A stretch of DNA of 64,000 nt, taken from Asaia bogorensis NBRC 16594. Its GTDB lineage: Bacteria > Pseudomonadota > Alphaproteobacteria > Acetobacterales > Acetobacteraceae. The stretch spans positions 2,415,001-2,479,000 of the forward strand of contig NZ_AP014690.1 of NCBI RefSeq assembly GCF_001547995.1, in the 5' to 3' direction. Numbering within the stretch: position 1 is the stretch's first letter; each line of letters starts with the position of its first letter. Positions 51,754 to 61,811 of this stretch are shown here, piece after piece. The notes below the pieces were generated by a model that worked only from the letters and a program-made list of their open reading frames with translations, did not search any database and was not told the origin of the DNA. The position numbers and the translations under genes were made by a program.

Positions 51754-53397
51754 ATGCCGTCAGACCAGATCGTTACGCTTCCGACGGATTTGCAGCTGCT
51801 TTCCGTCACGGCAGAGATGTTTCCTTTCGTCAAAACCGGAGGGCTGGGCGATGTGGCGGCCTCGCTTCCTACCGCCCTGCGTCATCATGGCGTGCGCACC
51901 CGCACCATCCTGCCCGGCTATCCCGCAGTCATGAAGGCTCTGACCCAGAAGGTGCAGGCCTATGTGTTCCACGACATGCTCGGCTATCGCGTCACCCTGT
52001 GGGAGGGAACAGCGCACGGGCATCATCTCTACGCAATCGAGTCGAGCGATCTCTACGATCGTGCAGGTGGCCCCTATCTGGGTCCGGACGGGCGGGACTG
52101 GCCCGACAATGACATGCGATTTGCCGTGCTCTCCCGTGTCGCGGCCTGCATTGCCCAGGGTTGCCTTGCAAACTGGCAGCCCGACGTTGTCATGACTCAT
52201 GACTGGCAGGCTGGATTGGTGAGTGCCTATCTACGCTACGACAATCTGCCTGCACCACCGGTTGCCCATGTCATTCACAACATGGCGTTTCAGGGGCTCT
52301 TTCCCCGCGATCTTCTTGCGCGCATCGGTCTGCCCGACCAGGCGTTCTCAGTCGACGGGGTCGAATTCTACGGCAAGCTCGGATATCTCAAGGCCGGTTT
52401 GCAGCTTGCAGACAAGCTCATTACGGTCTCACCCACCTATGCCGAGGAAATCCAGACGGCCGAAAACGGCATGGGTCTCGAGGGTCTGCTCAGCACGCGG
52501 GCGAATGACCTGCATGGCATTCTCAATGGCATCGATCTCCATGACTGGAACTCGCTGACCGATCCAGCGGTGATCTTCCCTTACGCGGTTGGCGACATCG
52601 CGGGCCGTCGTGCCAACAAGCGCGTGTTCCAGGCAGAGTTCGGCCTCCCGCAGGACCCGAACGCCATGTTGCTGGGTATCGTGAGCCGTCTCACCCGCCA
52701 GAAAGGTGTGGATATCCTGGCCGAAATCGCGCCGCGTCTCTTCCAGGCCAATATCCAGCTCGCCGTCGTAGGCGTGGGTGACAATGACATCATGCAGGCT
52801 TTCCGGTCCCTGCAGCTGCGCTATCCGCGCCATCTCGTCTGCCATTTGCGTTATGATGAGGTACTCGGCCACCGCCTGCACTCTGCGGTCGATGCCTCAC
52901 TCATACCCTCCCGCTTCGAGCCCTGCGGCCTGACGCAGCTTCATGCCCTCCGTTACGGCTCTGTGCCAATCGCTGCACGCGTGGGTGGCCTGACCGACAC
53001 GATTGTGGACGCTAATGCCGCGGCCATTGAGGAAGGTGTGGCCAATGGCATCCTGTTCTCCCCAACCCAGGGCGATGCGTTGTATCGCGCGATCCGTCAT
53101 GCTCAGAGGCTCTATCGCCAGAAATCAGTCTGGGCGCGTCTGCAACGCAATGGCTCACTCCATGATGTGTCGTGGCATGGGAAAGCCGCCCATTATGCGC
53201 GACTGCTTCTCGAAATGGCTGGTCGCGCACCGGCCCGCCTGATTGGCGAAGGGGAGATCGCGCCTCGACTGAGCGATGTGGGCATCCCGCTTGCCCCCAA
53301 TACGTCTTTCACTCGCACAGCCAGAATGCCGCAGAGCCGGCCACGCAACCCCGGTCTGGGCCGCACCGATCTGCCCCGTTTCGGAACCAGCGCCTGA
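51754..53397 (+). CDS. glgA: Glycogen synthase GlgA
   Basis: 547 residues from ATG 51754 (family start 'LSVTAEMFPFVKTGGLGDV' follows); ATG 51679 would add 25. GT5 enzyme: donor Lys loop KTGGLGDVAASLP (about 24-36), acceptor HDWQAGL, C-terminal R..KQKG-type block (SRLTRQKGVDILAEI) and EPCGLTQLHALRYGSVPIAARVGGLTDTIVD. The C-terminal tail (about 60 residues) is Pro/Arg-rich and not conserved. It extends the alpha-1,4 chain from ADP-glucose. GlgC is not in the window. It is first of a five-gene carbon-storage run, 97 nt before glgB. Confidence 0.95.
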   Translation: MPSDQIVTLPTDLQLLSVTAEMFPFVKTGGLGDVAASLPTALRHHGVRTRTILPGYPAVMKALTQKVQAYVFHDMLGYRVTLWEGTAHGHHLYAIESSDLYDRAGGPYLGPDGRDWPDNDMRFAVLSRVAACIAQGCLANWQPDVVMTHDWQAGLVSAYLRYDNLPAPPVAHVIHNMAFQGLFPRDLLARIGLPDQAFSVDGVEFYGKLGYLKAGLQLADKLITVSPTYAEEIQTAENGMGLEGLLSTRANDLHGILNGIDLHDWNSLTDPAVIFPYAVGDIAGRRANKRVFQAEFGLPQDPNAMLLGIVSRLTRQKGVDILAEIAPRLFQANIQLAVVGVGDNDIMQAFRSLQLRYPRHLVCHLRYDEVLGHRLHSAVDASLIPSRFEPCGLTQLHALRYGSVPIAARVGGLTDTIVDANAAAIEEGVANGILFSPTQGDALYRAIRHAQRLYRQKSVWARLQRNGSLHDVSWHGKAAHYARLLLEMAGRAPARLIGEGEIAPRLSDVGIPLAPNTSFTRTARMPQSRPRNPGLGRTDLPRFGTSA

Positions 53398-53494
53398 CCG
53401 CACGCATCCGTATCCAGCTTTGAATGGCTCGCGGGCCCTACAGCCCGTGAGCCTCACCGCTTGCACACTTCCCTGAGGCGAGATCGTCTTTCCC

Positions 53495-55726
53495 ATGACC
53501 GATACAGAAACCACGCAGCCCACCATCAGGGCCATCAAGCCTCAGGAGCAATCCCTGATCGACGAGATCGTCGAAGGTCGCGCTCATGATCCGTTTTCCT
53601 ATCTTGGGCGCCATCGCGAAGGGCGTAACGGGGTCGTACGCGTGTTCTACCCTGACGCCGTCGAGGTCAGACTGCTGGCTGAACGCAAGAACAAGCCCCC
53701 GCTCGAAAAGAAAATGGACCGCATCGATGAGCGCGGCATCTACAAGGCGACCATAGCCGCGACCTCCACACGCTACAGCCTGCGCATTCTATGGGCGGAT
53801 GGCTGGCAGGAAACGCACGACCCGTACAGCTTCGGCACGTTGATTGGCGATCTTGATCTCTATCTCTTCGCGGAAGGCAATCATCGCGATATCGACCGGA
53901 TCATGGGCGCCCATATCTGTGAGATCGACGGCGTATCGGGTGTACGCTTCAGCGTCTGGGCACCTAATGCCCATCGCGTGTCGGTGATCGGCGATTTCAA
54001 CATCTGGGATGGGCGTCGTCATGCCATGCGCCTGCGCCACAGCGCAGGCATCTGGGAGCTGTTCGTTCCGGGCATCGGATCTGGCGAGCGCTACAAATTC
54101 GAGATCATGGCACAAGGGGGTGTCATTCTGCCCGCCAAAGCGGACCCCTATGCCCGTTATGCCGAGCTCCCCCCGGCCACAGCCTCGATCGTTGCCCCAC
54201 CGCTCGAGCATGACTGGCAGGATCAGGACTGGATGGCGCAGCGTGCGGCACGGCAGTCGCTCGAGGCACCGATCTCGATTTATGAACTGCACGTGCCATC
54301 ATGGCAGCGCCTGAACAGCCCGACCGGCTATGTGAGCTGGAATGATCTGGGTGACAAGCTCATTCCTTATGTCACCGAGCTTGGCTTCACCCATATCGAG
54401 CTGATGCCGATCACGGAATATCCCTTTTCGGGCTCGTGGGGCTACCAGCCTCTGAGCATGTATGCGCCAACCTCGCGCCACGGAACGCCTGCGGAATTCG
54501 CGCGCTTTGTGGACCGCTGCCATCAGGCAGGGCTCGGTGTCATCATGGACTGGGTACCGGCGCATTTTCCGGCAGATGCCCACGGGCTGGCCCTGTTCGA
54601 TGGCACGCATCTTTACGAGCACTCCGACCCGATGGAGGGCTACCATCAGGACTGGCATACGCTCATTTACAATTTCGGGCGCACGGAGGTTCGCAATTTC
54701 CTGACCGGCAGTGCGCTCTACTGGTTGAGAAATTTTCACATCGACGGCCTGCGTGTCGATGCAGTGGCTTCCATGCTCTATCGCGATTACAGCCGCAAGG
54801 AAGGCGAGTGGCGTCCCAACGTCTATGGCGGCCGTGAAAATCTGGAGGCCGTGAATTTCATGCGCGAGCTCTCCGGGATCATACGCGATTACTGCCATGA
54901 CGCTGCTCTGATTGCCGAGGAGTCGACGGCCTGGCCGGGTGTGACTGCGCCTGCTGAGGTCGGTGGGCTGGGTTTTCGCTTCAAATGGAATATGGGGTGG
55001 ATGCACGATACGCTGCGCTACATGCAGCAGGATCCGCTATGGCGGCGCTATCATGGGTCAGACCTCACCTTTGGCATGGTCTATGCCTATACCGAGCATT
55101 TCATTTTGCCGCTGTCTCATGACGAGGTCGTGCATGGCAAAGGATCCCTTTTGTCGCGCATGCCGGGTGATGATTGGCGGCGACATGCCAATCTGCGCGC
55201 CTATTACGCCCTGATGTGGGCCTATCCGGGCAAGAAGCTGCTCTTCATGGGCGGTGAGCTCGCCCAGTGGGAAGAATGGCATAATGATCGCGAACTCGCC
55301 TGGAACCGCCTGCATGATCACCTTGGCAAAGGTATGCACAATACGGTCGGCCTGCTGAACGCGGTCTATCGCGAGGAACGGGCGCTCAGCGCTCATGATT
55401 ACCACCATGACGGTTTCAGATGGATCATCGCAGACGATACCGAAAATACGGTTTTCGCCTGGTTGCGTCAGGCCCCGGGGGCTAACCCTGTTCTCGTCGT
55501 GTGCAACATGACGCCCGTGGTCCATCATGAGTATCGCATCGGCGTGCCGTGTGGTGGGGCATGGGTCGAACGTGTCAACACCGACCGCAGCGAGCTGGGT
55601 GGCTCTGGCGTGGTTCATGACAATCCCGTCATGGCATCGCAAGAATTTGCTCATGGCATGGAACATTCACTCGTCCTGACGCTTCCTCCTCTCGCCGTTC
55701 TGTATCTCGTCCCGAAGCACGGCTGA
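53495..55726 (+). CDS. glgB: 1,4-alpha-glucan branching enzyme GlgB
   Basis: 743 residues, family length. Two CBM48-like N-terminal domains (DPFSYLGRHRE and FSVWAPNAHRVSVIGDFNIWDGR), then GH13: ISIYELHVPSWQR, GVIMDWVPAHFP, GLRVDAVASMLYRDYSR (nucleophile Asp), LIAEESTAWPGV (acid/base Glu), LPLSHDEVVHGKGSLL (Asp). C-terminal beta-sandwich ends in LPPLAVLYLV. Makes alpha-1,6 branches in glycogen. The only ribosome-site-like GAGG is about 16 nt before the ATG. It sits between glgA and treZ on the same strand. Assignment certain. Confidence 0.96.
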   Translation: MTDTETTQPTIRAIKPQEQSLIDEIVEGRAHDPFSYLGRHREGRNGVVRVFYPDAVEVRLLAERKNKPPLEKKMDRIDERGIYKATIAATSTRYSLRILWADGWQETHDPYSFGTLIGDLDLYLFAEGNHRDIDRIMGAHICEIDGVSGVRFSVWAPNAHRVSVIGDFNIWDGRRHAMRLRHSAGIWELFVPGIGSGERYKFEIMAQGGVILPAKADPYARYAELPPATASIVAPPLEHDWQDQDWMAQRAARQSLEAPISIYELHVPSWQRLNSPTGYVSWNDLGDKLIPYVTELGFTHIELMPITEYPFSGSWGYQPLSMYAPTSRHGTPAEFARFVDRCHQAGLGVIMDWVPAHFPADAHGLALFDGTHLYEHSDPMEGYHQDWHTLIYNFGRTEVRNFLTGSALYWLRNFHIDGLRVDAVASMLYRDYSRKEGEWRPNVYGGRENLEAVNFMRELSGIIRDYCHDAALIAEESTAWPGVTAPAEVGGLGFRFKWNMGWMHDTLRYMQQDPLWRRYHGSDLTFGMVYAYTEHFILPLSHDEVVHGKGSLLSRMPGDDWRRHANLRAYYALMWAYPGKKLLFMGGELAQWEEWHNDRELAWNRLHDHLGKGMHNTVGLLNAVYREERALSAHDYHHDGFRWIIADDTENTVFAWLRQAPGANPVLVVCNMTPVVHHEYRIGVPCGGAWVERVNTDRSELGGSGVVHDNPVMASQEFAHGMEHSLVLTLPPLAVLYLVPKHG

Positions 55727-55749
55727 CCCTTCCCCAACCGGAGGCACCA

Positions 55750-57504
55750 ATGCCAGAAGCGTATCTCTACCAGACCCGTTTTGGTGCCACCCCCCAGAGT
55801 GACGGAACAACGCGTTTCGCGCTCTGGGCGCCGTCATGCGAGGCCGTCAGCCTCGAACTGGAAAACCAGGCGCCCCTGCCCATGCAGGCCGAATCTGACG
55901 GTACGTTCACCCTGACAACGTCATGTCCGTCAGGTGCCCGCTATCGCTATCGCGTACGGGACGATCTTGCCGTTCCCGATCCGGCCAGCCGTAGTCAGCC
56001 GGATGGCGTGCATGGGCCGAGCGTCGTGACAGACCCGTCTTCCTATATCTGGAAAACACGGAACTGGGCTGGGCGCCCTTGGGTCGAAGCCGTCATTTAC
56101 GAGCTCCATGCCGGCCTGCTCGGCGGTTTCGATGGCGTGCGCGATCGTCTGGATGAGCTCAAGGCGCTGGGTATCACGGCCATCGAGATCATGCCCGTCA
56201 ACAGCTTCGGCGGCACACGCAACTGGGGGTATGATGGTGTCCTGCCCTACGCCCCGACGCAGGCCTATGGCGACCCTGACTCGCTGAAGCGGCTCATCGA
56301 CACGGCTCATGCCAAAGGCATGATGGTGTTGCTGGATGTGGTCTATAACCATTTCGGCCCGGACGGGAATTTCCTGCACGACTACGCCGAAGCGTTTTTC
56401 GATCACGACAACAACTCCACCTGGGGCACTGGCATTGCCTTTGCGCAGCCTGAAGTGGCCGATTTCTTCATCGACAATGTGCTCTACTGGCTGATGGAAT
56501 TCCGGTTTGACGGTGTGCGCATCGATGCGGCCTCGGCCATTACCGATCATGCGTGGTTCGGCAAGCTGCGCAAGCGCGTCGCCGGGACAATCGAGCCCGG
56601 TCGCTACGTGCATCTCATTCTCGAAAACGAAAACAACGACGCAGGCCTTCTGCGTGATGGCTATACCGCCCAATGGAATGATGACGGCCATAACGTACTG
56701 CATGTCATGCTCACGGGGGAGAAGGAGGGCTATTATGAGATGTTCGCCGATAACCCCACGCGCATACTCGCCCGCGTTTTGCATGAGGGATTTACCTATC
56801 AGGGTGAGATGAACCCGTATTCGGGCAAGAAACGCGGCATGCCGAGCGGCGACCTGCCCGCAACCAAATTTATCCTGTTCCTGCAAAACCATGACCAGAC
56901 CGGCAACCGTGCCATGGGCGAGCGTCTGATTTCACTCGCAGCGCACGAAGCCCTCCATGCGGCCTATGCTCTTTTGCTGCTGAGCCCCATGGTCCCGATG
57001 CTGTTCATGGGGGAGGAATGGGGCTGCACCACACCCTTCCTATTCTTCTGCGATTTTCATGATGAACTGGCTGACGCCGTGCGTGAGGGCAGACGCAAGG
57101 AATTTGCCAAATTCGCCTCGTTTCAGGATCCCGAAAAGCGCAAGACCATCCCTGACCCCAATGCGCTCTCGACCTTCGACCAGTCGCGCCCGGATCGTGA
57201 TGAGCGCGCCACGCTGGATGGGCGTATCTGGCTTGACCGCACCCATAGCCTCCTCTCCCTGCGCAAACGCTTTCTTGTGCCGAGGCTCTCGAATGTGCAC
57301 AGCCTCGATGCCAGCGTGATTGGCGATAAATCGGTGCTGGCGCGCTGGAAACTCGACGATGGATCAATCCTGTCGATCGCCATCAATCTTTCGGACCACG
57401 AAACCTGCAAGATTTCCGAACCTGCCACGCTCCTTTATAGCTCGGCAGCGCGACGCGCCGTAGAAGAACTGCCACCCGGCAGTCTGGTGGCCGGACTGGA
57501 GTGA
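55750..57504 (+). CDS. treZ: Malto-oligosyltrehalose trehalohydrolase TreZ
   Basis: 584 residues. GGAGG 7 nt before the ATG. CBM48-like start (FGATPQSDGTTRFALWAPSCEAVSLELE), then GH13: WVEAVIYELHAGLLGGFDGVRDRLDELKALGITAIEIMPVNSFGGTRNWGYDGVLPYAP, FRFDGVRIDAASAI (nucleophile), LILENENN (acid/base) and FLQNHDQTGNRAMGERL, which is distinctive for TreZ. It releases trehalose from maltooligosyltrehalose made by TreY. Starts 23 nt after glgB; its stop overlaps a GTG of treY. Confidence 0.95.
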   Translation: MPEAYLYQTRFGATPQSDGTTRFALWAPSCEAVSLELENQAPLPMQAESDGTFTLTTSCPSGARYRYRVRDDLAVPDPASRSQPDGVHGPSVVTDPSSYIWKTRNWAGRPWVEAVIYELHAGLLGGFDGVRDRLDELKALGITAIEIMPVNSFGGTRNWGYDGVLPYAPTQAYGDPDSLKRLIDTAHAKGMMVLLDVVYNHFGPDGNFLHDYAEAFFDHDNNSTWGTGIAFAQPEVADFFIDNVLYWLMEFRFDGVRIDAASAITDHAWFGKLRKRVAGTIEPGRYVHLILENENNDAGLLRDGYTAQWNDDGHNVLHVMLTGEKEGYYEMFADNPTRILARVLHEGFTYQGEMNPYSGKKRGMPSGDLPATKFILFLQNHDQTGNRAMGERLISLAAHEALHAAYALLLLSPMVPMLFMGEEWGCTTPFLFFCDFHDELADAVREGRRKEFAKFASFQDPEKRKTIPDPNALSTFDQSRPDRDERATLDGRIWLDRTHSLLSLRKRFLVPRLSNVHSLDASVIGDKSVLARWKLDDGSILSIAINLSDHETCKISEPATLLYSSAARRAVEELPPGSLVAGLE

Positions 57505-57509
57505 CGCGC

Positions 57510-60119
57510 ATGACCTATCTGCCTCTGACAGCAACCCTGCGGCTGCAATTTCATCGTGAATTCACCCTCAACGACGCCGTCCCGCTGGTTCCCTACTTCA
57601 GAAAGCTCGGGATCAGCCATGTCTATGCATCGCCGCTCCTGTCCTCCACCCCTGGCTCCATGCACGGCTATGACACGATCGATTGCCACACGATCGACCC
57701 GGATCGTGGCGGCATTGAAGGGCTAAAGAATCTGGTTTCGGCGCTGCGTGACCAAGGTATGGGGCTTATCCTCGATATTGTCCCCAACCATATGGGGGTC
57801 GGTTCCGCCAATCACTGGTGGATGGATGTCCTGCGCCACGGGCGCGACAGCGCCTATGCCCAGCATTTCGACATCGACTGGTCACCAGCCAGCCCGATGC
57901 TGCACAACAAGGTGCTGCTGCCTTTTCTCGGCGATCCCCTCGATGACACCATCAGGAGCGGTGATCTGAAAATCGCGCTTCATGAGGCGTCCAACCATCT
58001 CGCCATCCATTACGGCGATCAGTTTTATCCTTTGTCCGCACAAAGCGAAGCCGGATTGCTTGCCGAGGCCGGAAGCGTCAGAACATCGGCCATAACGGAT
58101 GAGACCCTGACGAAACTCAACGCGCTGATCACCCCTGACAGCAAGACCGGGAGGGAGAGACTGGAAGCCCTGCTTGAGGCCCAGCACTACCGTTTGGCCT
58201 GGTGGCGCGTTGCAGGCGATCTGGTCAACTGGCGCCGTTTTTTCGATGTTACCTCCCTCGTTGCCCTGCGTATGGACCGCAAGGACGTGTTTGATGACGC
58301 GCATAAACTCGTCTTCGAGCTCTATCGTGAAGGCCTGATCGACGGCTTGCGCGTGGACCATGTCGATGGCCTCGCTCGCCCGGCGGAATACTGCACGAGA
58401 CTTCGCGCCCGTCTGGACACCCTGCGGCGGGAGCGCCCGGAAGGTCTGCGCGATCAGGCACCTTTCTTCATCGAGAAAATCCTTCAGAAGAACGAAATCC
58501 TGCCACTGGAATGGCCGGTCACGGGGACGACTGGCTACGACTTTCTCGAACAGGTTGATCTTGCCCTTCATGACCCACGTGGCGAGGCACCACTAACCGA
58601 ATTGTGGTCCGCTTACGGTCCGGCCGATTTTGAAACCGTCGAGCACGGGGCCCGGCATGAAAAACTCGACACTTCATTCGTGGGCGATTTCGAGGCGCTG
58701 ACAGCGCGGCTTGCGGGGCAGTTCCCGTCGGGTCGTGACCTTACGCCGCACGCCATTGGCGTTGCCCTGCGCGCCCTTCTGACCGTCTTTCCGGTCTATC
58801 GCAGCTACTTCGCCGATGGTGGTGATTCCGGTGCCGATTTTCGCGCCATCGACAGGGCACGTCTCGCAGCACAGCAGATTTTGCCTGTCTATCAGCACGA
58901 GATACTGGACCAGATTTGCCAGTACCTTGCCGATGCCCGGATCGACACGACGGAACGGCAGGATATTCTCGAACGCTTCGAGCATCTCACAGCGCCCCTC
59001 ACGGCCAAGGCAGGTGAGGATACAGCGTTCTATCGCTATGCCCGCCTTCTCTCGCGCAACGATGTCGGTTGCAGCCCCGATCGGTTCGCAGCCCCTGTGA
59101 AGAGCTTTCACAGCATGAATATCGAGCGTCTGGCCAACCACCCCCAGGCACTCCTTACCACCGCAACGCATGACCACAAGCGCGGGGAAGATGGACGGGC
59201 TCGGCTCATGGTTCTCAGTGAGCCGGCGGCCAACTGGCCTGAAACGGCGCGGCGCTGGCTGGACCAGAGTCAGGCTTTCCTTGAAAAGACTGCCCATGGT
59301 CCCTCACCCATATCGGCCGATGCCTATTTCATTTTCCAGACGCTGATTTCTTCCTGGCCCCTAAATGAGGCTGGTTTCAGCGATTACAGCGAACGTATCG
59401 ACGCCTATCTGACGAAGGCGCTGCGTGAAGCCGGCAGCCAGACCGGGTGGAGCAATCCTGACGAAGCCTACGAGAAAGCCTGTCTGGATTTCGCCCATCG
59501 CTGCATGACCGGAGACTTTGGCAAAGGCCTGTCATCCTATGTCGCGCGCATCAGCCCGGCCGCCACGCTCAACAGCCTGTCACAGACATTGCTGCGCATG
59601 ACCAGCCCCGGTGTTCCCGACCTTTATCAGGGTCGTGAAACCTGGGATTTCAGCCTTGTCGATCCGGATAACCGCCGACCCGTCGATTATCCCGGCCACC
59701 AGTCAATGCTCGATGAAGCCCTGCCCTTTGCCCAAAGCAGCGCCGGGTGGAAAAATGGGCGCATCAAGCAGGCATTGATCGAAACCGTTCTGGCTCTTCG
59801 CCTTGAGAACACGGATCTTTTTGCCTCCGGGCGTTATCTGCCACTGATGGCCACCGGCCCTCTGGCAGAGCATGTAATTGCCTTCCAGCGGCAAACGATG
59901 GAAGGCTCCTGTCTCATCATTGCGCCGCGGCTGACAATGGCGCTGGCGCCCGATGAGGGACTATGCATTCACCATCGCGGCCTGAGCGAAACAATGCTTC
60001 CTGTTCAGGGTGCCTGGCGCAGCCTGCTGCATGACGGCATCGCGCCCGAGGCCGGTGCTTTCTCGCTGGGTTATCTCAATGGCCGCCCCCCGATTGATAT
60101 CCTGATCAACCGGGACTGA
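57510..60119 (+). CDS. treY: Malto-oligosyltrehalose synthase TreY
   Basis: 869 residues from ATG 57510 (GGAG 8 nt upstream); GTG 57501 overlapping the treZ stop is the alternative. Family opening TATLRLQFHREFTLNDAVPLVPYFRKLGISHVYASPLLSSTPGSMHGYDTID, then IVPNHMGVGSANHWWMDVLRHG, GLRVDHVDGLARPAEY, FFIEKILQ (acid/base Glu), ATHDHKRGEDGRARL and SPGVPDLYQGRETWDFSLVDPDNRRPVD near the end. It turns the reducing end of a glucan into an alpha,alpha-1,1 trehalose unit. TreY-TreZ behind glgA-glgB gives a glycogen-to-trehalose route. Terminator-like hairpin follows. Confidence 0.96.
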   Translation: MTYLPLTATLRLQFHREFTLNDAVPLVPYFRKLGISHVYASPLLSSTPGSMHGYDTIDCHTIDPDRGGIEGLKNLVSALRDQGMGLILDIVPNHMGVGSANHWWMDVLRHGRDSAYAQHFDIDWSPASPMLHNKVLLPFLGDPLDDTIRSGDLKIALHEASNHLAIHYGDQFYPLSAQSEAGLLAEAGSVRTSAITDETLTKLNALITPDSKTGRERLEALLEAQHYRLAWWRVAGDLVNWRRFFDVTSLVALRMDRKDVFDDAHKLVFELYREGLIDGLRVDHVDGLARPAEYCTRLRARLDTLRRERPEGLRDQAPFFIEKILQKNEILPLEWPVTGTTGYDFLEQVDLALHDPRGEAPLTELWSAYGPADFETVEHGARHEKLDTSFVGDFEALTARLAGQFPSGRDLTPHAIGVALRALLTVFPVYRSYFADGGDSGADFRAIDRARLAAQQILPVYQHEILDQICQYLADARIDTTERQDILERFEHLTAPLTAKAGEDTAFYRYARLLSRNDVGCSPDRFAAPVKSFHSMNIERLANHPQALLTTATHDHKRGEDGRARLMVLSEPAANWPETARRWLDQSQAFLEKTAHGPSPISADAYFIFQTLISSWPLNEAGFSDYSERIDAYLTKALREAGSQTGWSNPDEAYEKACLDFAHRCMTGDFGKGLSSYVARISPAATLNSLSQTLLRMTSPGVPDLYQGRETWDFSLVDPDNRRPVDYPGHQSMLDEALPFAQSSAGWKNGRIKQALIETVLALRLENTDLFASGRYLPLMATGPLAEHVIAFQRQTMEGSCLIIAPRLTMALAPDEGLCIHHRGLSETMLPVQGAWRSLLHDGIAPEAGAFSLGYLNGRPPIDILINRD

Positions 60120-60130
60120 TTTTCCGTGAT

Positions 60131-60160
60131 GCGACAGGCTCGAACCATGACGCCTGTCGC
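60131..60160 (+). terminator. Hairpin after treY
   Basis: GCGACAGGC (60131-60139) pairs perfectly with GCCTGTCGC (60152-60160), loop 12 nt, 11 nt after the treY stop. There is no U tract. The remaining 217 nt to the next gene show no feature I can name. Confidence 0.6.
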
Positions 60161-60377
60161 CCACTCCCTTGGGCATACACATCCCTATCCTCGCCGGACG
60201 CGCTGCAGCGTGGGACTGGTGTCGACAACCATGCGTAGTCGGCTTTGCATGACCGCTCGTGATTCAACGAGAGTCTCTCAAGCGCCACACGAGGAAATGG
60301 GACGCGGAATGAGTCCCTAGGCGGCGCAACCCGTTCTCTCCCGAAAACGTTACATCGCCCCATGAGCGAGGTGACGC

Positions 60378-61811
60378 GTGCATATACTTCACATTGCGCT
60401 GGGCGGCTGTCTTCGCGCGCCCCCGGTTACCTACGGAATTACGCCCGATACGGGCGGTCATATCGCTTATGTGCTTGAGGCAGCCAGTGCACAGGCTGCC
60501 CGTCCTGACGTTGATCATATCACAATCATTACGAGACGTTTTCGTAATGAAATGCTTGGTCTGATTCACGATCAGGAGATCGAATGTGTCTCGGACAAGA
60601 TCACGATCCGGCGCATCGGTGCTCCTGCCTCGCCTTACCGCGAAAAAGATGCCGCTCTTGCGGACCTTCCTGACCTGACTGAAGCCCTGCTGCGCCATGC
60701 CAGCCGCCCGGACCAGCGTTACGACGCTATTCATGTGCATTTTGCCGATGCTGCCCAGCTTGGTCTCGCTCTTGCGCAAAAGCTGAATATTCCCGTCATC
60801 TACACACCCCATGCACTAGGCATCGACAAATTGCAGGCGGGAGGGCGCAATTGCCCGGCTTTGCACGCGCGTATCGCCATGGAGCGAAGCGCCATCGCTC
60901 AGGCCGATGGCATCATCGTTTCAACCCGCGATGAAGCGAGCCACCAGATCCCCCGCTACGGCGTCGCGCTCAACCGCTCACGTCTGCGCCAGATCACACC
61001 CGGCGTCCCCACGCTCGATCCCGCACCCGCCGCGCAAGGACGGACCTTTATCGCCCGCCATCTGGCTCATCCTGATCGCCCCGTCATTCTGGCAATCGCC
61101 CGCGCTGTCGAGAAGAAGAACCTTGTCCTTTTGGCTCAGGCCTATGCAAGTGATCCCGGCCTGCGCGAGCGCGCCAATCTGGTCATTCTCGCGGGGCAAC
61201 ATGCCGGTGTGCAACCCGGCACGGAAGAAGCCGGTGTAATTGCACAACTGCATCATATCCGTCATGCAGCGGGGCTGGAGGGGCAATTTGCTCTACCTGC
61301 TGCTCATGAGGCGCATGATGTTGCCAGCCTTTACCGGTTTGCGGCTCATACGAGAGGCGTTTTGGTCAATCCGGCGCGTCACGAACCCTTCGGTCTGACC
61401 CTGCTCGAAGCGGCCTCGGTCGGACTGCCCGTCCTTGCCACAAATCGGGGTGGTCCGGTCGATATCATCGCCAGACTGGGGCATGGCCTGCTTTTCTCCC
61501 CTGATTCACCAGACAGCCTGACGGACAGGCTGAACCATCTGCTGTCGTCGCCCGAACTATGGGCACGGCTTTCGGGGTCAGCTACCAGACATCAGGCGCT
61601 CCTGGGCTGGGAAAACTACGCCGCGGACTCTGTCGAGTTCTACCGCAAGCTTGGACGCCAGCGTCAGCGTTTGGCACGCCCTGCCCCGCGCAGGCTTGCA
61701 ACTACTGTCTTGCCGTCAGGCAACATCGCGCCATCGGTTCTTCCCTTGCCTGCATTCTCCCAGCTGATTGACAGCGCAACCCAGCCGCAACTGTCAGGAT
61801 GGTCCGCATGA
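60378..61811 (+). CDS. GT4 glycosyltransferase, sucrose-phosphate-synthase-like
   Basis: 477 residues from a GTG at 60378 (GAGG 5 nt upstream; MHILHIALGG). GT-B fold: TPDTGGHIAYVLEAASAQA near residue 25 resembles sucrose-phosphate synthase and mannosylfructose-phosphate synthase, with AIHVHFADAAQLGLALAQKLNIPVIYTPHALG and, near the C terminus, HEPFGLTLLEAASVGLPVLATNRGGPVDIIA (retaining GT4 E-x7-E). The last about 60 residues are a low-complexity extension. Could make a glucoside such as sucrose-, mannosylfructose- or glucosylglycerate-like compounds, but nothing confirms the acceptor. First of three overlapping glycosyltransferase genes. Confidence 0.85.
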   Translation: MHILHIALGGCLRAPPVTYGITPDTGGHIAYVLEAASAQAARPDVDHITIITRRFRNEMLGLIHDQEIECVSDKITIRRIGAPASPYREKDAALADLPDLTEALLRHASRPDQRYDAIHVHFADAAQLGLALAQKLNIPVIYTPHALGIDKLQAGGRNCPALHARIAMERSAIAQADGIIVSTRDEASHQIPRYGVALNRSRLRQITPGVPTLDPAPAAQGRTFIARHLAHPDRPVILAIARAVEKKNLVLLAQAYASDPGLRERANLVILAGQHAGVQPGTEEAGVIAQLHHIRHAAGLEGQFALPAAHEAHDVASLYRFAAHTRGVLVNPARHEPFGLTLLEAASVGLPVLATNRGGPVDIIARLGHGLLFSPDSPDSLTDRLNHLLSSPELWARLSGSATRHQALLGWENYAADSVEFYRKLGRQRQRLARPAPRRLATTVLPSGNIAPSVLPLPAFSQLIDSATQPQLSGWSA

